A DNA stretch of 7,941 bases from contig JAAZLB010000071.1 of assembly GCA_012799535.1 (NCBI GenBank), positions 1 to 7,941 on the forward strand. Direction: 5' to 3'. This stretch comes from Bacillota bacterium. GTDB taxonomy: Bacteria > Bacillota > Limnochordia > Darwinibacteriales > Darwinibacteriaceae. Of this stretch, positions 1 through 6,429 are shown one piece after another. Each line of letters begins with the position of its first letter. Position 1 is the stretch's first letter. The notes under the pieces were generated by a model. The model saw nothing but the letters and a program-made list of their open reading frames with translations. It was not told where the DNA came from and made no database searches. The position numbers and the translations under genes were made by a program.

Positions 1-117
1 TTTAGTACAAAAGGTTATGTGTGTCAAGAGTGTCCAAACACCTGTGAAATTGTGGAAATTTGGCGTGAAACTGAATTTTTAGCCAGTTGGGGAAGTCGGT
101 GTGGCCGTTCTAACTAG
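1..117 (+). CDS. C-terminal end of a cysteine-rich protein, possibly acyl-CoA dehydratase activase-related (partial)
   Basis: Frame 1 is open from the first base to a TAG at 115-117, giving the last 38 residues of a protein whose start lies outside the window. Four cysteines are visible (C8, C11, C15, C34 of the fragment), arranged C-x2-C-x3-C and then a single Cys in a WGSRCGR ending. The CPNTCEI and GSRCGR pieces resemble the C-terminus of the large acyl-CoA dehydratase activase-related proteins (HgdC/BadF-type ATPase with DUF2229), which are common in Clostridia. That match is from memory and the fragment is short, so the function is tentative, although the reading frame itself is convincing. 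No terminator-like hairpin follows the stop. The next gene has its own probable promoter 18 to 29 bases downstream. Confidence 0.5.
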   Translation, partial: FSTKGYVCQECPNTCEIVEIWRETEFLASWGSRCGRSN

Positions 118-134
118 CTACATAAGATGTTTTA

Positions 135-146
135 TGGTATTATAAT
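135..146 (+). promoter_or_regulatory. Probable sigma-A -10 region ahead of the site-2 protease/scpAB unit
   Basis: TATAAT at 141-146 is a perfect -10 hexamer. It overlaps an alternative TATTAT at 138-143 preceded by TGG at 135-137, which would be an extended -10. No good -35 is visible at the right distance; the best candidates match only 3 of 6 bases. Transcription would start near 150-153, giving a leader of about 30 bases before the ATG at 183. This is the only evident vegetative promoter for the genes down to ytfJ. Confidence 0.45.
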
Positions 147-168
147 ATTATTGATTAGGAGTTGATCT

Positions 169-174
169 GGGAGG
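169..174 (+). promoter_or_regulatory. Ribosome binding site that fixes the site-2 protease start
   Basis: GGGAGG lies 8 bases before the ATG at 183. The frame stays open upstream to a TTG at 162, but that TTG has its purine-rich stretch directly abutting it, which is too close. The GGGAGG would also lie inside the coding region if 162 were used. The ATG at 183 is therefore preferred; a second ATG at 186 is also possible. Confidence 0.7.
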
Positions 175-182
175 TAGACCCG

Positions 183-803
183 ATGATGACGCGTGTAGAA
201 CAGATGATCTTAGGCGTGCCCGCCATCCTTTTGGCCATTGCCTTTCACGAATTAGGCCATGCCTATGTAGCTTATAAGTTAGGGGATCCAACCCCCAAAT
301 ACCAAGGACGATTAACCCTTAACCCTATGGCACATTTAGATCCCATAGGGGCAATTGCCCTTTTGGTTTTTAAAGTTGGTTGGGCAAGACCGGTAATGAT
401 CAATCCACAATATTTTAAGAATCGCAAACGGGATACGGCCCTAGTTTCTTTAGCTGGCCCCTTGGCCAATGTTTTGTTAGCATGGATTTTTTACAATTCA
501 CTCCGTTTTCTGCCAGGTTTAATGCCTAGTATTTCTCTAGCACGGACTTTGTATCTTTTTTTATTGATTAATGTCCAGATCAACCTAGGTTTGGCCGCTT
601 TTAACCTCTTACCGGTTCCACCCTTGGACGGCTCGAAAATCCTGGCCGCTTTCTTGCCACCGAAGTGGGAATATAAGTTTTCTCAACTTGCACATTATGG
701 CCCTTTTTTATTGATTGTTCTTTTGTTGACGGGTGGGGCCCAGATTATTATTAACCCCATTTACAGTGTGCTATCCCATTTAATCGTTAGCCTCTCCTTT
801 TAA
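183..803 (+). CDS. Site-2 protease family (M50) membrane zinc metalloprotease
   Basis: This 206-residue, very hydrophobic protein is a compact site-2 protease of the kind found in many Firmicutes (YwhC-like, distantly related to SpoIVFB). The zinc motif HELGH is at residues 22-26 inside the first membrane segment, with Glu23 as the expected catalytic base. The third zinc ligand should be the Asp of the PPLDG motif (Asp149). Several hydrophobic segments are visible (about 9-30, 54-66, 86-105, 121-143, 173-190). No PDZ or CBS domain is fused, so this is the minimal form. Family members cleave membrane-embedded substrates; the substrate here is unknown. It is the first gene of the unit, and its TAA at 801-803 overlaps the AAGGTG ribosome binding site of scpA, 9 bases before the scpA start. 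Start placed at ATG 183 from the GGGAGG at 169-174. Confidence 0.92.
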   Translation: MMTRVEQMILGVPAILLAIAFHELGHAYVAYKLGDPTPKYQGRLTLNPMAHLDPIGAIALLVFKVGWARPVMINPQYFKNRKRDTALVSLAGPLANVLLAWIFYNSLRFLPGLMPSISLARTLYLFLLINVQINLGLAAFNLLPVPPLDGSKILAAFLPPKWEYKFSQLAHYGPFLLIVLLLTGGAQIIINPIYSVLSHLIVSLSF

Positions 804-812
804 GGTGTTATT

Positions 813-1547
813 ATGGGGTATTTGATCCAGTTAGAAGCTTACGAAGGGCCTTTTGACTTACTATTAGACTTAATTGCCAAAAACGAAATTGACATCTGGG
901 ACATTCCCATTGCTGCGATTACAGAACAATACTTGGAATACCTTTTTTCGTTACAAGAGCAAGATCTAGCCATTACTGGTGAATTTCTAGTGATGGCCGC
1001 TACTTTAATTAGAATCAAATCTCGATTACTTTTACCACCAGAACCAGTGGAAGAAGAATTTGAGGAAGAAGTGGATCCCCGTCTAGAACTTGTGGAGCAA
1101 CTATTGCGCTATAAGTTCTTTAAGGAAGTTTCCGTATTTTTGCAAGAACGTTATTCTAATGCTGCTAAGGTATTCACTCGGGGACAAATGGCAGCTCAGT
1201 TAGATATGACCCCTATCTTCACTGATCCGGTGGGGGATGTAACGGTTACAGATCTTAAAAACCTTTATTCCGCCTTAATCACTGAAGCAGAAAAGGAAGA
1301 ACCGGTGCATTCTGTGCCGAGTTCCATTTCTTTGCCAGAACGGATGGCTAGAATCCGGGTGCAAATGGTAGGACAACCTCGAGTAACTTTTCAAGATTTA
1401 CTTAGGGACTCCACCCCAGAGGAAATCGTGGTTACCTTTTTGGCCATCTTAGAATTGGTTCGGTTGGGAGAAATCGCGGTCGTGCAGCATGAATCCCTCG
1501 GACCTATTGATATAGAACCATTTGCCCTAGAAGTGGAGGTGCAGTAG
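813..1547 (+). CDS. scpA: Segregation and condensation protein A (kleisin)
   Basis: The 244-residue protein has the normal length for ScpA, the kleisin that bridges the SMC ATPase heads and binds ScpB to form the bacterial condensin that compacts and separates sister chromosomes. The N-terminal hallmark YEGPFDLLLDLI is at about residues 9-20, followed by the IDIWDIPI segment that contacts the SMC neck. The middle (about 75-105) is acidic and helical, as expected for the linker that binds ScpB. The C-terminal winged helix, which binds the SMC cap, is at about 190-230 and includes EEIVVTFLAILELVRLGEI. Start ATG 813 has AAGGTG at 802-807. The TAG stop at 1545-1547 shares its last base with the GTG start of scpB, indicating translational coupling of the two partners. 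Confidence 0.96.
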   Translation: MGYLIQLEAYEGPFDLLLDLIAKNEIDIWDIPIAAITEQYLEYLFSLQEQDLAITGEFLVMAATLIRIKSRLLLPPEPVEEEFEEEVDPRLELVEQLLRYKFFKEVSVFLQERYSNAAKVFTRGQMAAQLDMTPIFTDPVGDVTVTDLKNLYSALITEAEKEEPVHSVPSSISLPERMARIRVQMVGQPRVTFQDLLRDSTPEEIVVTFLAILELVRLGEIAVVQHESLGPIDIEPFALEVEVQ

Positions 1548-2062
1548 TGACCATCCAAGAAGCAGAAATAATTATTGAAGGCTTGATTTTTGCTGCAGAA
1601 CATCCCATTACTCCTCAGGAGATTGGGGAGATTGTGGAATTGGATGTTAGTGCGGTTGAGTCTATAGTAGAAAATGTTCGGAAACGGTATGCCACTGGAG
1701 CATTATTAATTCGAAATGTAGGGGGAGGCTACCAAGTGGTTACTAAGCCAGAATTGGCTCCTTGGATTGAAAAACTAGGTAGACCTATCATTAATGCACC
1801 CCTTTCAGTAGCTGCAACGGAGACCTTAGCAATTATCGCGTATCAGCAACCGGTAACTAGAGCCGAAATTGAGCAAATTCGTGGGGTCCGTTCCGATAGT
1901 GCGGTTAATAGCCTTATAGAACGGGAACTAATCTGCGAACTGGGCAGAAAAAATGCTCCCGGTCGCCCTATTCTTTATGGGGTTACTGAGAAGTTTTTTC
2001 AACATTTTGGCCTCAGAAGTCTCGAAGAGCTACCTTTGCAGGGCATAAGTGAATGGAAATAA
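1547..2062 (+). CDS. scpB: Segregation and condensation protein B
   Basis: This 171-residue protein, slightly short for the family, is ScpB, the dimeric tandem winged-helix partner that binds the ScpA linker in the SMC-ScpAB condensin. The first winged helix covers about residues 5-80 (LIFAAEHPIT, GGGYQVVTKPE). The second starts with the family signature ETLAIIAYQQPVTRAEIEQI at 92-111 and continues through IRGVRSDSAV to GRPILYGVT at 139-147. It begins with GTG at 1547, whose G is the last base of the scpA stop codon, with GGAGGT at 1535-1540 giving a 6-base spacer. The one-base overlap suggests the two proteins are made in fixed proportion. Confidence 0.96.
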   Translation: MTIQEAEIIIEGLIFAAEHPITPQEIGEIVELDVSAVESIVENVRKRYATGALLIRNVGGGYQVVTKPELAPWIEKLGRPIINAPLSVAATETLAIIAYQQPVTRAEIEQIRGVRSDSAVNSLIERELICELGRKNAPGRPILYGVTEKFFQHFGLRSLEELPLQGISEWK

Positions 2063-2082
2063 TGGTAAATTAAGACTGAGTT

Positions 2083-2090
2083 GAGGTGAT
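2083..2090 (+). promoter_or_regulatory. Long ribosome binding site deciding the ytfI start
   Basis: GAGGTGAT is an eight-base uninterrupted complement of the 16S rRNA tail. The in-frame GTG at 2086 sits inside it and cannot be the start; the ATG at 2095, four bases after the match, is the natural one. Confidence 0.75.
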
Positions 2091-2094
2091 CCAC

Positions 2095-2607
2095 ATGCTA
2101 CTCGGTCTTTTTTTATTTATTCTGATCCTCGTTGTGCTTCTTGTTAGATTTTCCATGGATTTAAGCTTTAACTTAGAGGATTTTTCCGTAGACTATACTG
2201 TAAGACTACGGTTAGGTCCGTACTTCTTAGCGATCCCAGCTAAAATGACTACAAGAATGACCCGCATGGTAGGTAACCAATCCTTAAATAACTTTGAAGA
2301 TGTACTCCAAAATCTTTTGAGGGTGTGGTCTTCTCTGGATTACTTCTTTCAAGAAATTGAATACTTGCAATTAGACGTTCTCATCGGTGTTGGGGATCCT
2401 TTTTTGACCGCCCTTGGTTGTGGTGGGCTTTGGGCAGTGGTCGGCTCCTTTCTTAATGGGTTGAGCTCCTCTAATCGCTTGAAGAACACACCTGAAGTTC
2501 GAATAGAACCGAATTATAGTGGCCTCAGCTTGCAAATTAGCTTCTACTGTATATTCCAGTTTAGACTTGGTCAGATTATAATTAAGGAATTAAAAAGGCT
2601 AAGCTGA
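2095..2607 (+). CDS. ytfI: DUF2953 (YtfI-like) membrane-anchored protein
   Basis: This 170-residue protein has a single strongly hydrophobic segment at residues 2-18, then a soluble part. It is probably an N-terminally anchored membrane protein. The GVGDPFLTALGCG stretch at 98-110 followed by LWAVVGSFL is what I recognise from the DUF2953 family (B. subtilis YtfI). The family's biochemical function is unknown. It regularly precedes ytfJ, as here, and its expression in Bacillus is tied to sporulation. The stop (TGA, 2605-2607) overlaps the GAGGAG ribosome binding site of ytfJ, which starts 12 bases later. The last part of this gene also carries a sigma-F-like promoter. Family assignment rests on position, length, N-terminal anchor and the GxGDP motif. 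Confidence 0.8.
   Translation: MLLGLFLFILILVVLLVRFSMDLSFNLEDFSVDYTVRLRLGPYFLAIPAKMTTRMTRMVGNQSLNNFEDVLQNLLRVWSSLDYFFQEIEYLQLDVLIGVGDPFLTALGCGGLWAVVGSFLNGLSSSNRLKNTPEVRIEPNYSGLSLQISFYCIFQFRLGQIIIKELKRLS
2549..2578 (+). promoter_or_regulatory. Putative forespore sigma-F (possibly also sigma-G) promoter for ytfJ
   Basis: GTATA at 2549-2553 matches the sigma-F -35 pattern GywTA at every base. After exactly 15 bases, GGTCAGATTA at 2569-2578 fits the -10 pattern GGnnAnAnTw. The same bases can be read as a sigma-G promoter: TGTATA at 2548-2553, 18 bases, then CAGATTA, one mismatch from CATnnTA. Transcription would start near 2585, about 34 bases before the ytfJ ATG, leaving its ribosome binding site intact. 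The site lies inside the 3' end of ytfI. The consensus patterns are those known for Bacillus; the gene served is a spore protein of the forespore, which raises the likelihood. Confidence 0.55.
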
Positions 2608-2618
2608 GGAGTAGAGCA

Positions 2619-3047
2619 ATGAACAATAAACATCCTATTGAAGGACTTATGCAAACAGCCATGGAAAGCTTGAAAACCATGGTCGATGTGAATACCATTT
2701 TAGGTGACCCAGTGGAAACACCGGATGGAGCAGTAATTGTCCCTGTGAGTAGAGTAAGTTTTGGTTTCGCCGCTGGTGGTAGTGAGTTTGGTCAAGTTAG
2801 TGCCAAAAATACCTCCAACGAGGAAAAAAGTCACCCATTTGGGGGCGGTAGTGGGGCGGGAATTGCTTTAAACCCCGTAGCTTTTCTAGTGGTAGGGCGC
2901 GAGAGCGTGCGTCTCTTACCTGTGGATCAAACTGCTATCTATGATCGCCTGATCGATTTAGTCCCCCAGTTCATTGACCAATTGCAAGGGATAGTGAGGG
3001 GAGAAAGGACTAGTAACGGTGTGTTAAGAAGCACTTACAAAGTATAG
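2619..3047 (+). CDS. ytfJ: Spore protein YtfJ/GerW family
   Basis: This 142-residue protein is a clear YtfJ/GerW. The N-terminal HPIEGLMQTAMESLKTMVDVNTILGDP (in two parts, about 5-18 and 19-31) is the family signature, followed by PDGAVIVPVSRVSFGFAAGG at 35-54, a Gly-rich GGGSGAG at 75-81 and NPVAFLVVG at 85-93. In B. subtilis GerW is a small forespore protein needed for normal germination responses, linked to SleB activity; the molecular mechanism is not settled. No signal peptide or membrane segment is visible. GAGGAG at 2606-2611 gives a 7-base spacer to ATG 2619. It is the last gene before an intrinsic terminator and is probably transcribed both by read-through from the scpAB unit and from the forespore promoter inside ytfI. 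Confidence 0.93.
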   Translation: MNNKHPIEGLMQTAMESLKTMVDVNTILGDPVETPDGAVIVPVSRVSFGFAAGGSEFGQVSAKNTSNEEKSHPFGGGSGAGIALNPVAFLVVGRESVRLLPVDQTAIYDRLIDLVPQFIDQLQGIVRGERTSNGVLRSTYKV

Positions 3048-3062
3048 AAAGATGATGAGTAT

Positions 3063-3090
3063 AAGGGGGGCTTGGCCCCTCTTTTTTCTT
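3063..3090 (+). terminator. Rho-independent terminator after ytfJ
   Basis: GGGGGGC at 3065-3071 pairs with GCCCCTC at 3075-3081 (seven pairs, one of them G-U) around a TTG loop. Two further A-T pairs can extend the base. The stem runs into six T at 3082-3087, then CTT. It lies 15 bases after the ytfJ stop and separates the two units. Confidence 0.88.
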
Positions 3091-3117
3091 GCGATTCTCC
3101 GTAAAGTTGGGTATTAT
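3089..3117 (+). promoter_or_regulatory. Probable sigma-A promoter of the rluB unit
   Basis: TTGCGA at 3089-3094 matches four of six bases of the -35 consensus. TATTAT at 3112-3117 matches five of six bases of the -10, with an ideal 17-base spacer. It begins right at the tail of the terminator. The expected start of transcription, near 3124, leaves a very short leader in which the AAAGGGG ribosome binding site at 3125-3131 would be almost at the 5' end; that is the weak point of the call. Confidence 0.5.
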
Positions 3118-3139
3118 TGGGGAGAAAGGGGCGTGCCCT

Positions 3140-3865
3140 GTGGAAGAAAGACTACAAAAAGTTATGGCTCAAGCGGGGGTTGGCTCCCGGCGATCTTGCG
3201 AAGACTTAATTAGAGAAAATAGGGTCAAGGTCAATGGTAAGTTAGCCACTCTCGGACAAAAAGTAAATCCTAATCAGGATGAGATCGTAGTGGATGGCAA
3301 ACCAATAGGAAAACAGGAGCAAAAACGCTACGTAATTCTCCATAAACCCTTTGGTTACATTACCACTGTGAAGGATCAGTTTGATCGGAAGAGTGTTTTA
3401 GATCTCTTACCAAAGATTGAGGAGCGCATCTATCCAGTAGGTCGCTTAGATTATGATTCAGAAGGTTTGGTGTTTCTAACTAATGATGGGGAATTGGCTC
3501 ACAAGGTGATGCATCCTAGTTTTGAACTTCCCAAGACTTATTTAGTCTTAGTAAAGGGGAGAATTACCATGGATGCAGTTTATCGTCTTCGTCGGGGAAT
3601 CAGGTTAGAAGATGGTCCAACCGCACCAGCAGAAGTACAAGTAATAAGGTCTTCTGTAGAAAACTCCACTATTGTAATCTCGTTAAGAGAGGGGAGAAAT
3701 CGTCAGGTACGTAGAATGTTCCAGCAGGTCGGTTTTCCGGTACAACGGCTCACTAGAACTGCAATCGGTCCCTTAACCCTTGGTGAGTTGGCGCCTGGAG
3801 ATTTTAGGTTCTTAAGCCTGGGAGAATTAAAAGAATTGCATAGAGCGGTGGATGCCCATGTCTAG
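3140..3865 (+). CDS. rluB: 23S rRNA pseudouridine synthase, RluB family
   Basis: This 241-residue RsuA/RluB-type pseudouridine synthase converts a uridine in 23S rRNA (helix 80/93 region, position 2605 in E. coli numbering) to pseudouridine. An S4 RNA-binding domain occupies about residues 4-50 (RLQKVMAQAGVGSRR, then RVKVNGKL). The catalytic domain follows, with YVILHKPFGYITT at 64-76 and the motif GRLDYDSEGLVFLTNDGEL from 101, in which Asp104 is the nucleophile. REGRNRQVRRMF near 190-205 is the conserved RNA-facing C-terminal motif. The start is taken as GTG 3140 because the family begins MERLQK-like and AAAGGGG lies 8 bases before it. The frame is open to a TTG at 3089, but those 17 extra codons cover the promoter and do not look like the family. 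The 3' end overlaps the next gene. Confidence 0.93.
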   Translation: MEERLQKVMAQAGVGSRRSCEDLIRENRVKVNGKLATLGQKVNPNQDEIVVDGKPIGKQEQKRYVILHKPFGYITTVKDQFDRKSVLDLLPKIEERIYPVGRLDYDSEGLVFLTNDGELAHKVMHPSFELPKTYLVLVKGRITMDAVYRLRRGIRLEDGPTAPAEVQVIRSSVENSTIVISLREGRNRQVRRMFQQVGFPVQRLTRTAIGPLTLGELAPGDFRFLSLGELKELHRAVDAHV

Positions 3866-5111
3866 AAAGGTGATTATCGTTGGAGCCGGTGCTTCTGGAC
3901 TAGTTGCTGCGGGCTTTCTAGCCAGGCGGGGAGCAGAGGTGCTTGTGTTGGAAAAAACTCAACGAGCCGCTTCTAAGGTACGCATTTCTGGAAAAGGGCG
4001 CTGCAATATTACCAACGCCATGCCCATCAAAGATTTTCCCGCTAATTATCCTGGTAATGGTAGGTTTTTATATGGTGCCCTGCACCGATTTTCTAATCAG
4101 GATTGTCTTGATTTTTTCCAACATCTAGGGGTTGAGGTTAAAGTGGAAAGGGGACAGCGGGTTTTCCCCGTTTCCGATGATGCCCATCAGGTGGCTAATG
4201 CCTTGGAGAATTTCGCTATCAATCAGGGAGCAGAGATCCGCTTTGGACACAAGGTTACAGGAGTTAAACTGAATACAGCTAGGGAGGTAGCTGGAGTTTT
4301 ATCACTAGTACATGACGAGGAACGTTTCTTTCCCGCGCAAGCGGTTATTATTGCTACAGGTGGCCAGAGTTATCCAGGCACTGGTTCTACTGGGGACGGC
4401 TATGCTCTGGCCCGTAGCCTAGGACACGAAGTTATTGACCCTAGACCTGCCTTGGTACCGGTGCGCGTGGCGGAGCCTTGGGTTAAGGAGCTTTCTGGTT
4501 TAAGCTTGAAAAATGTAGAATTAACGGTGCTAAATCCTCAGGGAGGACAAAAAACTTATTTTGGAGAATTGATGTTCGCCCACTTTGGTTTAACCGGCCC
4601 TATAGTCCTAACCGCCAGTGAAGAAATGGGATTGTGGCTGAAAAGTAGTGGGACATCCCTACAAGGATTTATTGATCTGAAACCTGCCCTGAGTAGCGAG
4701 CAATTGGATTTACGCCTACTCAGAGATTTAGAGAAATTCGCCAATAAACAATTTGCTAACTCCTTAGGGGAACTTTTACCAAAAAGCTTGATTCCAGTAA
4801 TAATAGAGCTTTCTGGTATTCCGCCTACGAAACCTAGCCATCAAATTACTAAAGAAGAGCGTTTTACTTTGGGTAAACTCTTAAAAGGCCTTCAGTTAAC
4901 CATTACTCAAACACTTCCCCTTTCAGCTGCCATTGTGACAGCAGGAGGTGTAAATGTAAAAGAGATTGACCCAAAGACTATGGAATCTAAATTAAAAAAA
5001 GGTGTATTCTTTATCGGTGAAGTATTAGATATTCATGGAGTGACAGGCGGATTCAATTTACAAGCCGCCTTTTCCACAGGATATTGCGCGGCCCAGGCCG
5101 TAGAGTTGTGA
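3858..5111 (+). CDS. HI0933/YhiN/BaiN-family FAD-dependent flavoprotein
   Basis: This 417-residue protein belongs to the HI0933 (YhiN, BaiN) flavoprotein family. The N-terminal dinucleotide-binding motif VIIVGAGASG (5-14) with the acidic end of the second strand at about Glu32 binds FAD. KVRISGKGRCNITN at 40-53 is the family signature. IIATGGQSYPGTGSTGDGY (164-182) and the C-terminal GEVLDIHGVTGGFN (387-400) plus the following LQAAFSTG complete the FAD site. No membrane segment is visible. C. scindens BaiN was proposed to act on bile acid intermediates, but most family members, conserved next to cmk in Clostridia, have no known substrate, and I assign none. Start choice is between ATG 3852 and ATG 3858. 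I prefer 3858 because GGTGG at 3847-3851 is then at a proper distance; either overlaps the end of rluB. Confidence 0.9.
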   Translation: MSRKVIIVGAGASGLVAAGFLARRGAEVLVLEKTQRAASKVRISGKGRCNITNAMPIKDFPANYPGNGRFLYGALHRFSNQDCLDFFQHLGVEVKVERGQRVFPVSDDAHQVANALENFAINQGAEIRFGHKVTGVKLNTAREVAGVLSLVHDEERFFPAQAVIIATGGQSYPGTGSTGDGYALARSLGHEVIDPRPALVPVRVAEPWVKELSGLSLKNVELTVLNPQGGQKTYFGELMFAHFGLTGPIVLTASEEMGLWLKSSGTSLQGFIDLKPALSSEQLDLRLLRDLEKFANKQFANSLGELLPKSLIPVIIELSGIPPTKPSHQITKEERFTLGKLLKGLQLTITQTLPLSAAIVTAGGVNVKEIDPKTMESKLKKGVFFIGEVLDIHGVTGGFNLQAAFSTGYCAAQAVEL

Positions 5112-5113
5112 AG

Positions 5114-5121
5114 AAAGAGGT
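5114..5121 (+). promoter_or_regulatory. Ribosome binding site pointing to a TTG start for cmk
   Basis: AAAGAGGT lies 7 bases before TTG 5129. The upstream in-frame TTG at 5084 and GTG at 5108 would put this site inside the coding region and add a tail before the conserved N-terminal KIAIDGPAG that the family does not have. Confidence 0.7.
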
Positions 5122-5128
5122 TGCAAAA

Positions 5129-5824
5129 TTGAAAATCGCCATCGACGGCCCTGCAGGGGCCGGTAAAAGTACCATTGCCAGACTGGTCGCCCAAGAACTA
5201 GGACTACGTTATTTGGATACGGGGGCAATGTATCGTGCCGTCACTTTGCAGGCCCTTAACAAAGGTACCCCACTGCAGGATGAAGCGGAGTTGGTTAGAT
5301 TGATCACTTCCATGGACTTAGAAATCGTTTTTCATCAGGAAACTGGAGCTAATCTAGTTTTCATCAATGGAAAAGAAGTGACGGAAGAAATTCGTAAGCC
5401 TGAAGTGAGTGACCATGTGTCTTTAGTTTCGAGTCATGCTAAAGTGCGGGAGTTTATTGTGGCTTTGCAAAAAGAAATTGGCAAACAAGGTCAAATAGTG
5501 ATGGATGGTCGAGATATTGGTACAGTAGTTATGCCCGATGCCAAGTGGAAGTTCTTTTTACAGGCTTCAGTAGAAGAAAGGGCCAGAAGGCGCCAACGAG
5601 AACTTGACCAAAATGGTCACAAGATCGATTTACTGGATCTAGAAGAGCAGATCCGCAGGCGGGATTACTTAGATTCGACGAGAGAAATCTCCCCTTTGCG
5701 TAAAGCGGAAGGTGCCATTGAATTAGACACCACTTCCCTAGGAATTTCTGAGGTTGTGGAAAAGGTACTTGACCTGATCAAGGAGGGAGAACAGGGTGTA
5801 CAAGCTAGTAGTTGTCGTAGTTAA
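5129..5824 (+). CDS. cmk: Cytidylate kinase (CMP/dCMP kinase)
   Basis: This 231-residue enzyme has the usual length of bacterial CMP kinase. It transfers phosphate from ATP to CMP or dCMP, recycling nucleotides from RNA turnover and lipid synthesis. The P-loop GPAGAGKST is at residues 7-15. DTGAMYRA (30-37) and VMDGRDIGTVV (124-134) form the CMP-binding site. RARRRQREL (151-159) and RRRDYLDSTRE (176-186) belong to the LID and phosphate-binding arginines. The large central insert typical of bacterial enzymes is present between about 60 and 110. Start is TTG 5129, 17 bases after the flavoprotein stop. The last 29 bases overlap plsC in another frame, and the plsC ribosome binding site lies inside this gene. 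CMP is released by phospholipid synthesis, so the plsC neighbour fits metabolically. Confidence 0.95.
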   Translation: MKIAIDGPAGAGKSTIARLVAQELGLRYLDTGAMYRAVTLQALNKGTPLQDEAELVRLITSMDLEIVFHQETGANLVFINGKEVTEEIRKPEVSDHVSLVSSHAKVREFIVALQKEIGKQGQIVMDGRDIGTVVMPDAKWKFFLQASVEERARRRQRELDQNGHKIDLLDLEEQIRRRDYLDSTREISPLRKAEGAIELDTTSLGISEVVEKVLDLIKEGEQGVQASSCRS

Positions 5825-6383
5825 ATTTTTCGTTAAGCTATTTTGGGGGTTAGAAGTAGAAGGTCTAGAAAACATTCCTAAGGAAAGGGGAGCGGTTGTG
5901 GCCGCCAACCATACCACATGGTTTGACCCCGTTGCCATTATCATAGCCCTCGATCGACCTATTCATTTTATGGGCAAGGCTGAATTATTTAAAATCCCCG
6001 TGCTACGTTGGTTTTTAGCCAAAATGCATGTTTTTCCTGTAAGGAGGGGACTCGCGGATCGGGACGCTATTCGGGAAGCACAGAATCTAGTAAGTTCAGG
6101 AGAACTCTTAGGAATTTTCCCTGAGGGAACTCGTAATAAAAGTGAGGAAGATCTCCTACCCTTACGGGGTGGTGCGGCCCTTATTTCTTTAAAAACTGGG
6201 GTTCCTGTTATTCCTGTAATTATTACAGGAGTTAAGCCAATGCGCTTCCGTAAGCCAGTCAAAGTCACTATTGGTAGTTCAATTGATCTAGGGGGACCTA
6301 AGCGGGCTAACAAACAAGAAGTTGCACAGGCCAGTGAGATAATTGGTGAGCAATTTAGTGCTCTTATAAGAAGGAATAATTAG
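5796..6383 (+). CDS. plsC: 1-acyl-sn-glycerol-3-phosphate acyltransferase (PlsC family)
   Basis: This 195-residue protein makes phosphatidic acid by acylating lysophosphatidic acid, the second acylation of phospholipid synthesis at the membrane. The catalytic HX4D motif is NHTTWFD (38-44; His39, Asp44). FPEGTRN at 108-114 is the glycerol-phosphate-binding block, and GVPVIPVIITG near 134-145 is the fourth conserved block. The hydrophobic N-terminus (residues 3-19) probably anchors it to the membrane. It is at the short end for the family, as is usual in Firmicutes. GTG start at 5796 with AAGGAGG at 5780-5786 (9-base spacer) lies inside cmk. The 29-base overlap suggests coupled translation. No terminator follows, and 77 bases separate it from ispH. 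Confidence 0.93.
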   Translation: MYKLVVVVVKFFVKLFWGLEVEGLENIPKERGAVVAANHTTWFDPVAIIIALDRPIHFMGKAELFKIPVLRWFLAKMHVFPVRRGLADRDAIREAQNLVSSGELLGIFPEGTRNKSEEDLLPLRGGAALISLKTGVPVIPVIITGVKPMRFRKPVKVTIGSSIDLGGPKRANKQEVAQASEIIGEQFSALIRRNN

Positions 6384-6406
6384 ATCGGCGAAGAAATACA
6401 GTCAGG

Positions 6407-6429
6407 GTGGACTTTTGTTTATAGTCCGC
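6407..6429 (+). other. Hairpin between plsC and ispH
   Basis: GTGGACT at 6407-6413 pairs with AGTCCGC at 6423-6429 (seven pairs, one G-U) around a 9-base A/T-rich loop. The sequence after it is AGATTGGAGG, with no T run, so it is not an intrinsic terminator. It sits about 20 bases before the ispH ribosome binding site (GGGAGG at 6448-6453) and could be an RNA-processing or stability element, or chance. No known riboswitch can be recognised in the 77-base spacer. Confidence 0.3.

Noticed and set aside
2577..2582. TATAAT near the end of ytfI as a sigma-A promoter for ytfJ.
   Set aside because: It has only about two of six -35 bases at 17 bases spacing; the overlapping sigma-F pattern explains the site better.
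3089..3139. Longer rluB starting at TTG 3089.
   Set aside because: The added 17 codons overlap the terminator tail and promoter, lack a ribosome binding site and are not family-like; GTG 3140 matches the usual N-terminus.
5147..5161. Near-palindrome GGCC-CTGCAGG-GGCC-like bases near the cmk start.
   Set aside because: It encodes the P-loop GPAGAG; the Gly/Pro/Ala codons produce the symmetry.
6211..6231. A 9-base inverted repeat around one central T (6212-6220 and 6222-6230) inside plsC, resembling an operator.
   Set aside because: It lies in codons for the conserved PVIITG block of the acyltransferase and is explained by coding; it does not match a lipid regulator site I know, and is far from any promoter.
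5963..6313. Minus-strand open frame of 116 codons opposite plsC.
   Set aside because: It has no ribosome binding site or recognisable domain, and the + strand plsC carries all family motifs.
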